NCBI GenBank assembly: GCA_023419515.1
Contig: JAEZXW010000003.1
Coordinates: 1-14,660, forward strand
DNA length: 14,660 nt
Direction of reading: 5' to 3'
DNA from: Actinomycetes bacterium
Lineage (GTDB): Bacteria > Actinomycetota > Coriobacteriia > Coriobacteriales > JAEZXW01
How positions within the stretch are numbered: position 1 is the first letter of the stretch; each line of letters begins with the position of its first letter. Below are positions 1 through 5,633 of this stretch, piece by piece. The position numbers and the translations under genes were made by a program. Below the pieces are notes generated by a model, which was not told the DNA's origin, ran no database searches, and was given only the letters and a program-made list of their open reading frames with translations.

Positions 1-602
1 TGGGCGCTCCCTTTCAGCACACAGCTCAGGCGATCTTCCACGGTGTTGCAGCTCATGCTGGCGCCAACCCAGAGGATGGTAATTCAGCGATCCGCATGGC
101 GGCGCGTGCTATCTGCGATATGCCACACGGCAGGCTCGATGAGCGTACGACGGCAAACGCCGGTATCATCAGCGGTGGTACGGGTGGTAATGTGGTGCCA
201 GCTCAGTGCGTCGTCGACGTTGAGTGTCGTTCTTTGATTCGCGAGCGTGCCCAAGAGATCCGTGATGAGATTACGCGTGTGTTTGAGCGCGCGGCTCACG
301 AGGTAGGTGGTAGCGTTGAGCTTGCTTGGAGCTACGAATATGCGGGCTATCTTTTTGATGAAGACAGTCCCGAAGTAGCCCTCCTCAAAGAGGCTGCCGT
401 ACAGGCTGGATTGACGCCCTATTGTTCAGTGAGCGGTGGTGGCAGTGATGCCAATGTTTTGGCCGATAAAGGCTTTAGGCCGTTTGTGCTTGGTACCGGT
501 ATGCAAAACTTCCACACGGTAGATGAGTTCATTACGATCGAGGATCTCGAGGGGGCAGCGCGTTGGGTGACTGAGATCATCAACGTCGTTGCCAAAGGAT
601 AG
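1..602 (+). CDS. M20 family metallopeptidase, PepT-like (5' end outside window)
   Basis: This is the C-terminal part of a zinc-dependent amino-/tripeptidase-like protein. The frame is open from position 3 and encodes 199 residues before the TAG at 600-602. The first part holds the end of the M20 dimerisation (lid) domain: HGVAAHAGANPEDGNSAI matches the family pattern of a small-residue/His segment followed by NPE-GNSAI. The catalytic domain then resumes with GGGSDANVLADKGF and GTGMQNFHTVDEFI, whose His is the usual C-terminal metal ligand. The N-terminal metal ligands and catalytic Glu lie upstream of the window and cannot be checked. The ATG at 96 is internal to the domain and is not a real start. 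The stop is followed after 23 bp by the DUF3866 gene, so the two are probably co-transcribed. The protein is likely cytoplasmic. The substrate cannot be read from the sequence; PepT-like assignments range from tripeptides to other acyl-amino acids. Confidence 0.9.
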   Translation, partial: GAPFQHTAQAIFHGVAAHAGANPEDGNSAIRMAARAICDMPHGRLDERTTANAGIISGGTGGNVVPAQCVVDVECRSLIRERAQEIRDEITRVFERAAHEVGGSVELAWSYEYAGYLFDEDSPEVALLKEAAVQAGLTPYCSVSGGGSDANVLADKGFRPFVLGTGMQNFHTVDEFITIEDLEGAARWVTEIINVVAKG

Positions 603-625
603 TCTTATCCAAAGGAAAGTTCTCT

Positions 626-1804
626 ATGTCTCAGCTACTCTGGGCAACGGTTGTCTCATGCGACCGTTTTACCGCCAATGTTCAGGTTATGATCGCGCGT
701 GATGCTTTTGGTAAGGAGCGTCGCGCGCTTTGCTTTGAGGTACTCACTGGCACCTGCGCACCAGGGGAGCGCGTGCTTCTCAATTGCCGGGCCACGGCAC
801 TTAAGCTGGGGACGGGCGGATATGACTTTGTGGTTGCCCGCGAGGCTGGGGATCGAGTGGAAGAGGACAGGTCACCTGAATCTGGATCGCTCAGATCGTC
901 GAGCGATGAGGGAGACGAGGTACCCTGTGCTGCACTGCAGTTTGTACCACACAGGCACCTCATGAAACTTCGCTACACCCCTGTCCAGCAAGTCGTTTCA
1001 TGTGTTGAAGAGCCTGGAAGTGAGACGGCAAAGATCTTGCGCAACAAAACGTCAATCGAGGGTGTCCCTGTCATCTGCTGCTCGCTTCACTCGCAAGCCA
1101 TTGGTGTAATCGCTGCGCTTAAAGCGCTTGATCGTACGGCACGAGTAGCCTATGTAATGACCGATGAAGCCGCCTTAGCACTAGGCTTCTCCAAGGCCAT
1201 TGACCGGTTGATCAACGCAGAACTTCTTGACGTCACTATCACGGCTGGTCAGGCATTTGGTGGTCAGTATGAAGCTTTGACCCTTCACTCAGGGCTGCTC
1301 ACCGCTCGTCATATCGTACAGGCAGACTATATCGTCACGAGCATCGGTCCGGGGGTCATTGGGGCAGAGCACCCGTATGCTTCAGGGGGGATTGCGCAGG
1401 CAGAAGCCTTAAATGCGGCGTATTCGATGGGGGGCACTCCTATCGTGTGTGTGCGAGCCAGTCAGGCAGATGAGCGCGAGCGCCATCAGGGTATCAGCCA
1501 TCATACAAAAACCGCTCTGCGCCTTGCGCTCGGAGAGGCGATCGTGCCGTTGCCAAAAACATCACCGCAGGTTGCAGCTGCGTTTGATCTTGCCCTTGAG
1601 CCCACACATCATGCTCAGCACATTATTCAGACAGAAGTGCTCTCTTATTGTGGTAAGGCGATTGATTTGCTCGATCAAGCGGGGATCAAACTCACGACTA
1701 TGGGTCGAGACATCACTCAGGATCAGCTGTTTTTTGCTTGCGTACAGGCTGCTGCTTGCGCTGCGGTCGATGTTCGCGCAAAAGCGTCCGACTCCGCTCA
1801 GTAA
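626..1804 (+). CDS. DUF3866 family protein, function unknown
   Basis: A 392-residue protein that I recognise as DUF3866, an uncharacterised family found in Actinomycetota and Firmicutes. Family-like segments appear in order: LGTGGYDFVVA (about residues 61-71), HLMKLRYTPVQ (111-121), a central LHSQ (154-157), RVAYVMTDEAALAL (173-186), TITAGQAFGGQYEA (204-217), GPGVIG (241-246) and RERHQGISHHTKTAL (284-298). No signal peptide or membrane segment is visible, so it is probably cytoplasmic. The conserved Gly, His and Asp patches suggest an enzyme, but no reaction is known and I assign none. Residues 72-104 form a Glu/Asp/Ser-rich insert between two conserved blocks. The start is ATG 626, supported by AAAGGAAAG at 611-619. 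It follows the M20 peptidase closely and is probably in the same operon. Its last 92 nt overlap the 3' end of the convergent FUSC gene, but conserved-looking sequence (TMGRDITQDQLFFA) continues into the overlap, so this end looks authentic. Confidence 0.88.
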   Translation: MSQLLWATVVSCDRFTANVQVMIARDAFGKERRALCFEVLTGTCAPGERVLLNCRATALKLGTGGYDFVVAREAGDRVEEDRSPESGSLRSSSDEGDEVPCAALQFVPHRHLMKLRYTPVQQVVSCVEEPGSETAKILRNKTSIEGVPVICCSLHSQAIGVIAALKALDRTARVAYVMTDEAALALGFSKAIDRLINAELLDVTITAGQAFGGQYEALTLHSGLLTARHIVQADYIVTSIGPGVIGAEHPYASGGIAQAEALNAAYSMGGTPIVCVRASQADERERHQGISHHTKTALRLALGEAIVPLPKTSPQVAAAFDLALEPTHHAQHIIQTEVLSYCGKAIDLLDQAGIKLTTMGRDITQDQLFFACVQAAACAAVDVRAKASDSAQ

Positions 1805-3083
1805 TAATCTGCTCAAACCGCTGCTTGTTTTTCTCCATCTGCACTTCAATCGATTCTGACCCAGTCATGCGAGCAATAACCTGCTCAAAACGGATGCGTG
1901 CCAGATAGGGATCATCGATGTGTTCATTCAGGGGCAGCGGCAAACCCATCGAGGCCAAAAGCCCCAAGCGCTCGCGGGCTGGCAGAGTAAGCGCCGCAAT
2001 TGCCATCGCGACCAAAATGCCAATGCAAACGCCATAGAGACGGTCGATCAAAAGCCCAGGTCCGCCCACTCCGGTCACGAGCATCGTTACGAGAATGTAA
2101 AAGAGTGCGTTCATGAAGGAATACGCCGCGTAGTTTGATGATCGCGCCGCGGCGGTGGCAAAGATCCCAAAGGCAACCACAATTGCCTGGATTACGATGT
2201 TGTGTACGAGTGTAATCACCGCAAATGAAACGAGCACAGCAAAGATGGTCGAGAGGATGTAGCGGATTCCTCGCTTATACACGAGTGGAGAGGCGGGAAA
2301 GAGCAATGCCATGACCGACATAGTCGCCCAGGTTGTTTGCATGTGACCCAAAAGCCCTCCGATGCAGATCGCAAGGCCCACAGCAGCAAGCGTGCGATAG
2401 GCATGGCGACCGATCGGTGTCTTCATCATCAGGTGGGCAAGGAAATGCTTGCGAAAGTCAAAGACGCGGGTTGAGAAATGCTTGCGTTGCCAAAACCCGC
2501 GCGAAAAAAAGACGAAGGCAAGGATGAGTGGTAAGAGCCCACCGAGCAGGATGTCGAGGGGTTTTAAGGCAGAACCCGAGATGCCGCCAGCGGCACCCAT
2601 GAGGTAGGTTGAGGTTACAAAGAAGGTACAGCGTAATCCCGCGGTACCAAACTCACACATCAGTCCAAAGCCAAAGGCAGCAAGACAGGCAAAGAGCAGG
2701 GTAAGCTCGAGTGAGCTTGCAGCTAAGGTTCCTACCATGAGTGAGAGGGTACCGCCAAAGATCGAGGCAAAGAGGGTAACGCCGCGACGCTGGATGGAGC
2801 CACGTGGATCGGCAAGTGCCACCATGCCCGAGGCAAGCGCGATGCTAAAGGCGTTTTCAAAATGGCCGAGCGCCGCCCCAAAAAACAGTGGAATCAAAAA
2901 CGAGATGAGGCAGCGAAGTGCAGTCAGCCAGGTATCTGGCCGCGCAATGTGAGGCACAACATCATACACATTGCTCGTCATGGTGTGAGTAATGCGATGG
3001 CGCAATAGCACGCGAACGTTTAGTTTTTCCCGCAATTGAAAGCCGTCCATGGTTTTAAGAGTATAGCGCTCAAATCCCATCAT
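1713..3083 (-). CDS. FUSC / aromatic acid exporter-like membrane protein
   Basis: A 456-residue integral membrane protein with the architecture of FUSC/ArAE-type putative efflux proteins. There are two hydrophobic blocks of about six membrane segments each, at residues 54-194 and 230-366, separated by a basic loop (about 195-229). The two halves look like internal duplicates: FFGAALGHFENAFSIALASGMVAL resembles the LLGHMQTTWATMSVMALLFP region in register, each followed by an RGI/RGV step into the next helix. The last 90 residues are polar and basic and should be cytoplasmic. The family is linked to export of aromatic acids or fusaric acid, but substrates are rarely known. The start is uncertain: ATGs at 3083, 3050 and 2981 all lack a good ribosome binding site, and the last would remove 34 polar residues. 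The gene is alone on the minus strand. Its 3' 92 nt run antisense to the DUF3866 gene, and its terminal Arg/Lys/Gln-rich tail may be a read-on extension rather than a conserved domain. Confidence 0.8.
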   Translation of the reverse strand: MMGFERYTLKTMDGFQLREKLNVRVLLRHRITHTMTSNVYDVVPHIARPDTWLTALRCLISFLIPLFFGAALGHFENAFSIALASGMVALADPRGSIQRRGVTLFASIFGGTLSLMVGTLAASSLELTLLFACLAAFGFGLMCEFGTAGLRCTFFVTSTYLMGAAGGISGSALKPLDILLGGLLPLILAFVFFSRGFWQRKHFSTRVFDFRKHFLAHLMMKTPIGRHAYRTLAAVGLAICIGGLLGHMQTTWATMSVMALLFPASPLVYKRGIRYILSTIFAVLVSFAVITLVHNIVIQAIVVAFGIFATAAARSSNYAAYSFMNALFYILVTMLVTGVGGPGLLIDRLYGVCIGILVAMAIAALTLPARERLGLLASMGLPLPLNEHIDDPYLARIRFEQVIARMTGSESIEVQMEKNKQRFEQIITERSRTLLREHRPQRKQQPVRKQKTADPE

Positions 3084-3123
3084 GCAGTGCTATGCACGTG
3101 CGTTTATGAACGATCCTGCATGA
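3080..3123. repeat. 8-bp inverted repeat enclosing a smaller palindrome, upstream of the FUSC gene
   Basis: TCATGCAG at 3080-3087 and CTGCATGA at 3116-3123 are perfect inverted copies 28 nt apart. Between them lies a second perfect inverted repeat, GTGC-TAT-GCAC (3087-3097). The left arm overlaps the first possible ATG of the minus-strand FUSC gene. The arrangement could be a regulator-binding site or an mRNA leader structure for that gene. This is inference only, since no adjacent regulator gene is present in the window. Confidence 0.35.
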
Positions 3124-3192
3124 AGTCCCAACAGAATATGAACCCTTTGTGCGCAAGCGTTCTGACGATTGTGCTCAAGACTAAACAACAGC

Positions 3193-3225
3193 ATAGATCG
3201 GTATAGATCAGACATCTCATGATGT
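3193..3225. repeat. Tandem ATAGATC pair followed by a short palindrome
   Basis: ATAGATC occurs at 3193-3199 and 3203-3209, exactly 10 bp apart and so on the same helical face. It is followed by a perfect inverted repeat ACATC-TCAT-GATGT at 3212-3225. The site is about 75-110 nt upstream of the nitroreductase start, a plausible position for a promoter or operator. TATAGAT (3202-3208) resembles a -10 element, but I cannot find a convincing -35 at the right spacing. Across the whole 3084-3300 gap I see no gene; it must hold the control regions of the two divergent neighbours. Confidence 0.35.
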
Positions 3226-3300
3226 TAGCGGTGTGCGTCTTTAACTTCAGCAGCATGCCTATTCAATAGTTTGTTTGCAAAAGTGAGAGAAAGGATATGT

Positions 3301-3870
3301 ATGTCGATCGTTGAATCCCTTAAAAATCGCAGGTCAATCTATGCGATCAACGATGAAGTATCCATGTCGTGGGATGAGCTGCACGCGCTGGTTAACGAGG
3401 TAACCGCGCTTGTTCCTGATGCCTTTAATTCGCAGGCATCACGCGTTGTTCTTGTTGGCACCGATGAGCATCGTAAGCTTTGGGATGCTGCCTACGAGGT
3501 GTTTGGTGGCAAGGTCGAGCGTGCAAAGTTTGATAGCTTTGCCGCGGGCGCTGGCACGCTACTCTACTTTGTCGATACCACAACAGTGCATGGGCTTGAA
3601 GAGCAATTCCCTAGCTATGCTGATCGCTTCCATGGTTGGGCTTTGCAGGCAAATGCTATGTTGCAGCTTAGTATATGGACTGCGCTGTCAGATAGGGGCA
3701 TTGGTGCTTCACTGCAGCACTACAATCCTGTCATCGACGATCAGGTCAAAAAGCTCCTCGATCTGCCCAGCGAGTGGGAACTCGTTGCGCAGATGCCATT
3801 TGGTGGTATCGTGAGCACACCCGATCAAAAAGAACTGATGGATATTCAAAGTCGAGTGATTGTGCGCTAG
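3301..3870 (+). CDS. Nitroreductase family protein, Frm2/CinD-like
   Basis: A 189-residue FMN-dependent oxidoreductase of the small nitroreductase subgroup that includes fungal Frm2/Hbn1 and lactococcal CinD. Supporting segments are SLKNRRSIYAIN (about 6-17, the usual N-terminal flavin-phosphate Arg region), VPDAFNSQASRVVLVG (38-53), HRKLWD (57-62), AAGAGTLLYFVD (81-92), FPSYADRFHGWALQANAMLQ (103-122), IGASLQHYNP (134-143) and LVAQMPFGG (161-169). These enzymes are cytoplasmic, act as homodimers and reduce quinones or nitro compounds with NAD(P)H; the physiological substrate is usually unknown. I chose ATG 3301 because AGAAAGGA (3288-3295) lies just upstream and the family begins near MSIVESL. 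The in-frame ATG 3271 would add ten unconserved residues. Divergent from the FUSC exporter gene, it could share stress control with it, but that is inference. It is followed 88 bp later by the recombinase gene. Confidence 0.88.
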   Translation: MSIVESLKNRRSIYAINDEVSMSWDELHALVNEVTALVPDAFNSQASRVVLVGTDEHRKLWDAAYEVFGGKVERAKFDSFAAGAGTLLYFVDTTTVHGLEEQFPSYADRFHGWALQANAMLQLSIWTALSDRGIGASLQHYNPVIDDQVKKLLDLPSEWELVAQMPFGGIVSTPDQKELMDIQSRVIVR

Positions 3871-3958
3871 GCATCAGGACAGCTGATTGTTCCTTATTGC
3901 GCTCAGCAATTTGCTAGCCACAAGGTCGGGCACTCGTGATCGTGTGAGCGGATGCGAT

Positions 3959-4867
3959 ATGGCACGCCAGCTGCAAAAAAGTCTCGAGCAATATCTCGTG
4001 TATCTACGCATTGAGCGGGGATATTCGGACAACACCATCGATGCCTATCAACGTGACCTGACAGCTTACCTAACATTTCTCGACGATAAAACGCCCGATG
4101 AGATCACTGCCCAACACATTCAAGCGTATCTTGCGACCCTCGTTGATGCTGGTAAAGCCAGCTCAACCGTGGGTCGCATTATTTCTGCAATCCGCGGATT
4201 TCACAAGTTTTTACTGCGTGAGCGCATTGTTGAGCATAACGTCGGTGTTGATATCACCCTGCCAAAAAAGCCTCAACACCTGCCCGATGTGATTTCGATT
4301 GACGAGGCGTGTGCTTTGCTCGACCAGCCCTTTGCGGCAGGTCCCGTTGGCCTTCGTGATAAGGCAGTGCTCGAGGTGATGTATGGCTGTGGCCTGCGAG
4401 CAAGCGAGGTGGTCGGCCTAAACCTTGCTGATGTTTCGTTTGAGCACGAGCTTGTGCGTGTTATTGGCAAGGGAAGCAAGGAGCGCCTCGTCCCGCTCAC
4501 GGGCACGAGCTTTCAGGCACTTGAGGCGTATCTTACGCGGGGAAGAAGTGAGCTTCACACCAAGCAGGGTGGCTATGCGTCACTCGATGGCAGCGCCGTT
4601 TTTCTCAACCAGCGCGGTAAGCGTATTTCACGCCAAACCGTCTATGACCTCGTGAGATCTTACGGTGAACGCGCTCATATCCAGGGTCTGCATCCACACA
4701 CCCTGCGCCATTCGTTTGCTACCCATTTATTATCTGGTGGAATCGACCTCAGAATCTTGCAGGAGGTCTTAGGACACGCCGATATTTCGACCACGCAGAT
4801 CTATACCCATGTCGATCGTGAGCACATTAGGGCCGAGTACCTCATGGCGCATCCACGTGCAAAATAG
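3959..4867 (+). CDS. xerD: Tyrosine recombinase XerD (XerC/XerD type)
   Basis: A 302-residue site-specific recombinase that resolves chromosome dimers at dif sites at the division septum. The SAM-like core-binding domain spans about residues 5-90 (LEQYLVYLRIERGYSDNTI, then the LRGFHKFL-like segment SAIRGFHKFLLRE). The catalytic domain follows from about 108. All active-site residues are present: Arg147 (GCGLRASE), Lys171 (GKGSKERLVPL), His247 and Arg250 (HPHTLRHSFATHLL), His273 (LGHADISTTQ) and the nucleophile Tyr282 (IYTHV). Spacing and length match E. coli XerD closely. The family member is chosen by resemblance and by its place before a dcw cluster; XerC cannot be strictly excluded. I chose ATG 3959; in-frame GTG 3944 is possible, and TTG 3887 would add residues without family support. 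No dif-like site was identified nearby. I see no convincing stem-loop plus T-tract terminator after the stop, although T-runs begin at about 4898. Confidence 0.92.
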   Translation: MARQLQKSLEQYLVYLRIERGYSDNTIDAYQRDLTAYLTFLDDKTPDEITAQHIQAYLATLVDAGKASSTVGRIISAIRGFHKFLLRERIVEHNVGVDITLPKKPQHLPDVISIDEACALLDQPFAAGPVGLRDKAVLEVMYGCGLRASEVVGLNLADVSFEHELVRVIGKGSKERLVPLTGTSFQALEAYLTRGRSELHTKQGGYASLDGSAVFLNQRGKRISRQTVYDLVRSYGERAHIQGLHPHTLRHSFATHLLSGGIDLRILQEVLGHADISTTQIYTHVDREHIRAEYLMAHPRAK

Positions 4868-5075
4868 GGCGAGCGTTCATCCACCAGTCCGCCACACTTT
4901 TTATTTAGTAACATAAAATTTTTTCTCAAACTAATTTCATGCGTATCGTATCTGCGCATCCAGTTTTTGTGTCTCTGAATTTCCTGCAACACTATATTTT
5001 CTCCTTTACGTACATCTGTTTTATTTTGCACGTTTCAGCAGGTGTAGCGTGGTATCACGTTGTCCCATAAATGTG

Positions 5076-5114
5076 TATCAAAGTGTTGCAGAGTGGGATA
5101 TGATGGGGTAATCT
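5076..5114 (+). promoter_or_regulatory. Candidate promoter of the dcw operon, overlapping MraZ boxes
   Basis: Two overlapping candidates exist. TATGAT at 5099-5104 is a good -10 element but has only a weak -35 (TATCAA, 5076-5081, 17-nt spacer). TTGCAG (5086-5091) and TAATCT (5109-5114) are spaced by exactly 17 nt and fit the loose TANNNT -10 seen in actinobacteria. Both sit on the MraZ boxes, as expected for a promoter repressed by its own product. Which one is used cannot be decided from sequence alone. Confidence 0.45.
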
Positions 5115-5118
5115 GGCA
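5094..5118 (+). promoter_or_regulatory. MraZ-binding repeat array (putative mraZ operator)
   Basis: Three boxes lie in direct orientation with an exact 10-bp period: TGGGA (5094-5098), TGGGG (5104-5108) and TGGCA (5114-5118), separated by 5-nt spacers. Direct TGGGN repeats with 5-nt spacers are the known operator of MraZ in E. coli and Mollicutes. Two degenerate boxes continue the phase upstream, TGTTG (5084) and TGTAT (5074). The array ends 66 nt before the mraZ ATG and overlaps the candidate -10 elements, so autorepression by steric block is the natural inference. Confidence 0.75.
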
Positions 5119-5170
5119 TAGCAGCCCAAGACAGGACTGGTGTATCACAAGCCGATTGATGAGGAAAGCG

Positions 5171-5187
5171 AGGTGAGCATTCAGATG
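5171..5187 (+). promoter_or_regulatory. Ribosome binding site that decides the mraZ start
   Basis: AGGTGA at 5171-5176 lies 8 nt before ATG 5185 and pairs well with the anti-Shine-Dalgarno end of 16S rRNA. The GTG at 5173, an alternative in-frame start, lies within this same motif. It would use GAGGAAAG (5161-5168) at a short spacing. Family alignment also favours the ATG. Confidence 0.65.
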
Positions 5188-5622
5188 AATCAGATCTTTG
5201 TCGGAACATACCAGCACAACGTAGACAGCAAAGGTCGTGTTTCTCTGCCTGCTCTGTTTCGCAAAAACCTTGCCACTCAGCTCTTTGTGACTGCAGGTCC
5301 TGAGCAGGCGCTGCTCGTTTTTACTCCCGAGAAGTATCAAGAGTGGGTCATGAGCCTGTTTGCGCAGCGTGATGGGGGATATAACCCTCGCAGTGCTCGC
5401 GATGCCAAGCTGATGCGCGATGCAACTAAGGATGCCTATCCTGTTGAGCTGGATAGCGCTGGTCGCATCAATCTACCAGCGCAGCTTCGCGAAAAGGCAG
5501 GCATCAGCAAGGAAGTCAACATCGTTGGTAGCTTTGATCACTTTGAGATCTGGGACAGTAAGGCTTGGGGCGCTCACGAGGCATCTTCACCAAGCTTTGG
5601 TGGCTACTTCGAGAGCGAGTAG
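5185..5622 (+). CDS. mraZ: Transcriptional regulator MraZ
   Basis: A 145-residue protein, the normal MraZ length. It has the two tandem MraZ/SpoVT-AbrB-like half-domains, each beginning with the diagnostic DxxxR DNA-contact motif: DSKGR at residues 14-18 (YQHNVDSKGRVSLPALFR) and DSAGR at 90-94 (VELDSAGRINLPAQLREKAG). MraZ proteins assemble into ring oligomers and bind TGGGN direct repeats to control their own operon. The matching repeat array lies 66 nt upstream. The start at ATG 5185 is chosen by its AGGTGA ribosome binding site. It is the first gene of the cluster, and rsmH begins 11 nt after its stop. No truncation or missing key residue is seen. Confidence 0.95.
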   Translation: MNQIFVGTYQHNVDSKGRVSLPALFRKNLATQLFVTAGPEQALLVFTPEKYQEWVMSLFAQRDGGYNPRSARDAKLMRDATKDAYPVELDSAGRINLPAQLREKAGISKEVNIVGSFDHFEIWDSKAWGAHEASSPSFGGYFESE

Positions 5623-5633
5623 AGCGATTGACT

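Larger units (their letters stand above)
4868..5184. other. Gene-free region between xerD and mraZ: AT-rich block then operon leader
   Basis: This is the longest gene-free stretch here. Positions about 4896-5030 are visibly AT-rich with several T tracts, unlike the flanking genes. The second half holds a short palindrome CGTG-GTAT-CACG (5048-5059), three GTATCA copies (5052-5057, 5075-5080, 5142-5147), candidate promoter elements and the MraZ-box array. Reading frames crossing it on the minus strand show no recognisable protein. It most likely contains the transcription start of the dcw cluster. Confidence 0.6.

Noticed and set aside
626..1804. Possible frameshift or broken gene in the DUF3866 region, suggested by long alternative frames at 699-965 and 1413-1859
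   Set aside because: The 392-codon frame contains all family blocks in order without interruption; the other frames are shadows.
3887..3958. TTG start extending XerD by 24 residues
   Set aside because: The extension has no family counterpart, and starting at ATG 3959 gives the usual XerD length and active-site spacing.
4868..4925. Possible rho-independent terminator after xerD
   Set aside because: There is a T-rich stretch near 4898-4905, but no GC-rich stem precedes it closely enough.
5035..5340. Minus-strand frame of 101 codons over the mraZ leader and 5' end
   Set aside because: It overlaps the MraZ operator and the start of mraZ and resembles no protein I know.
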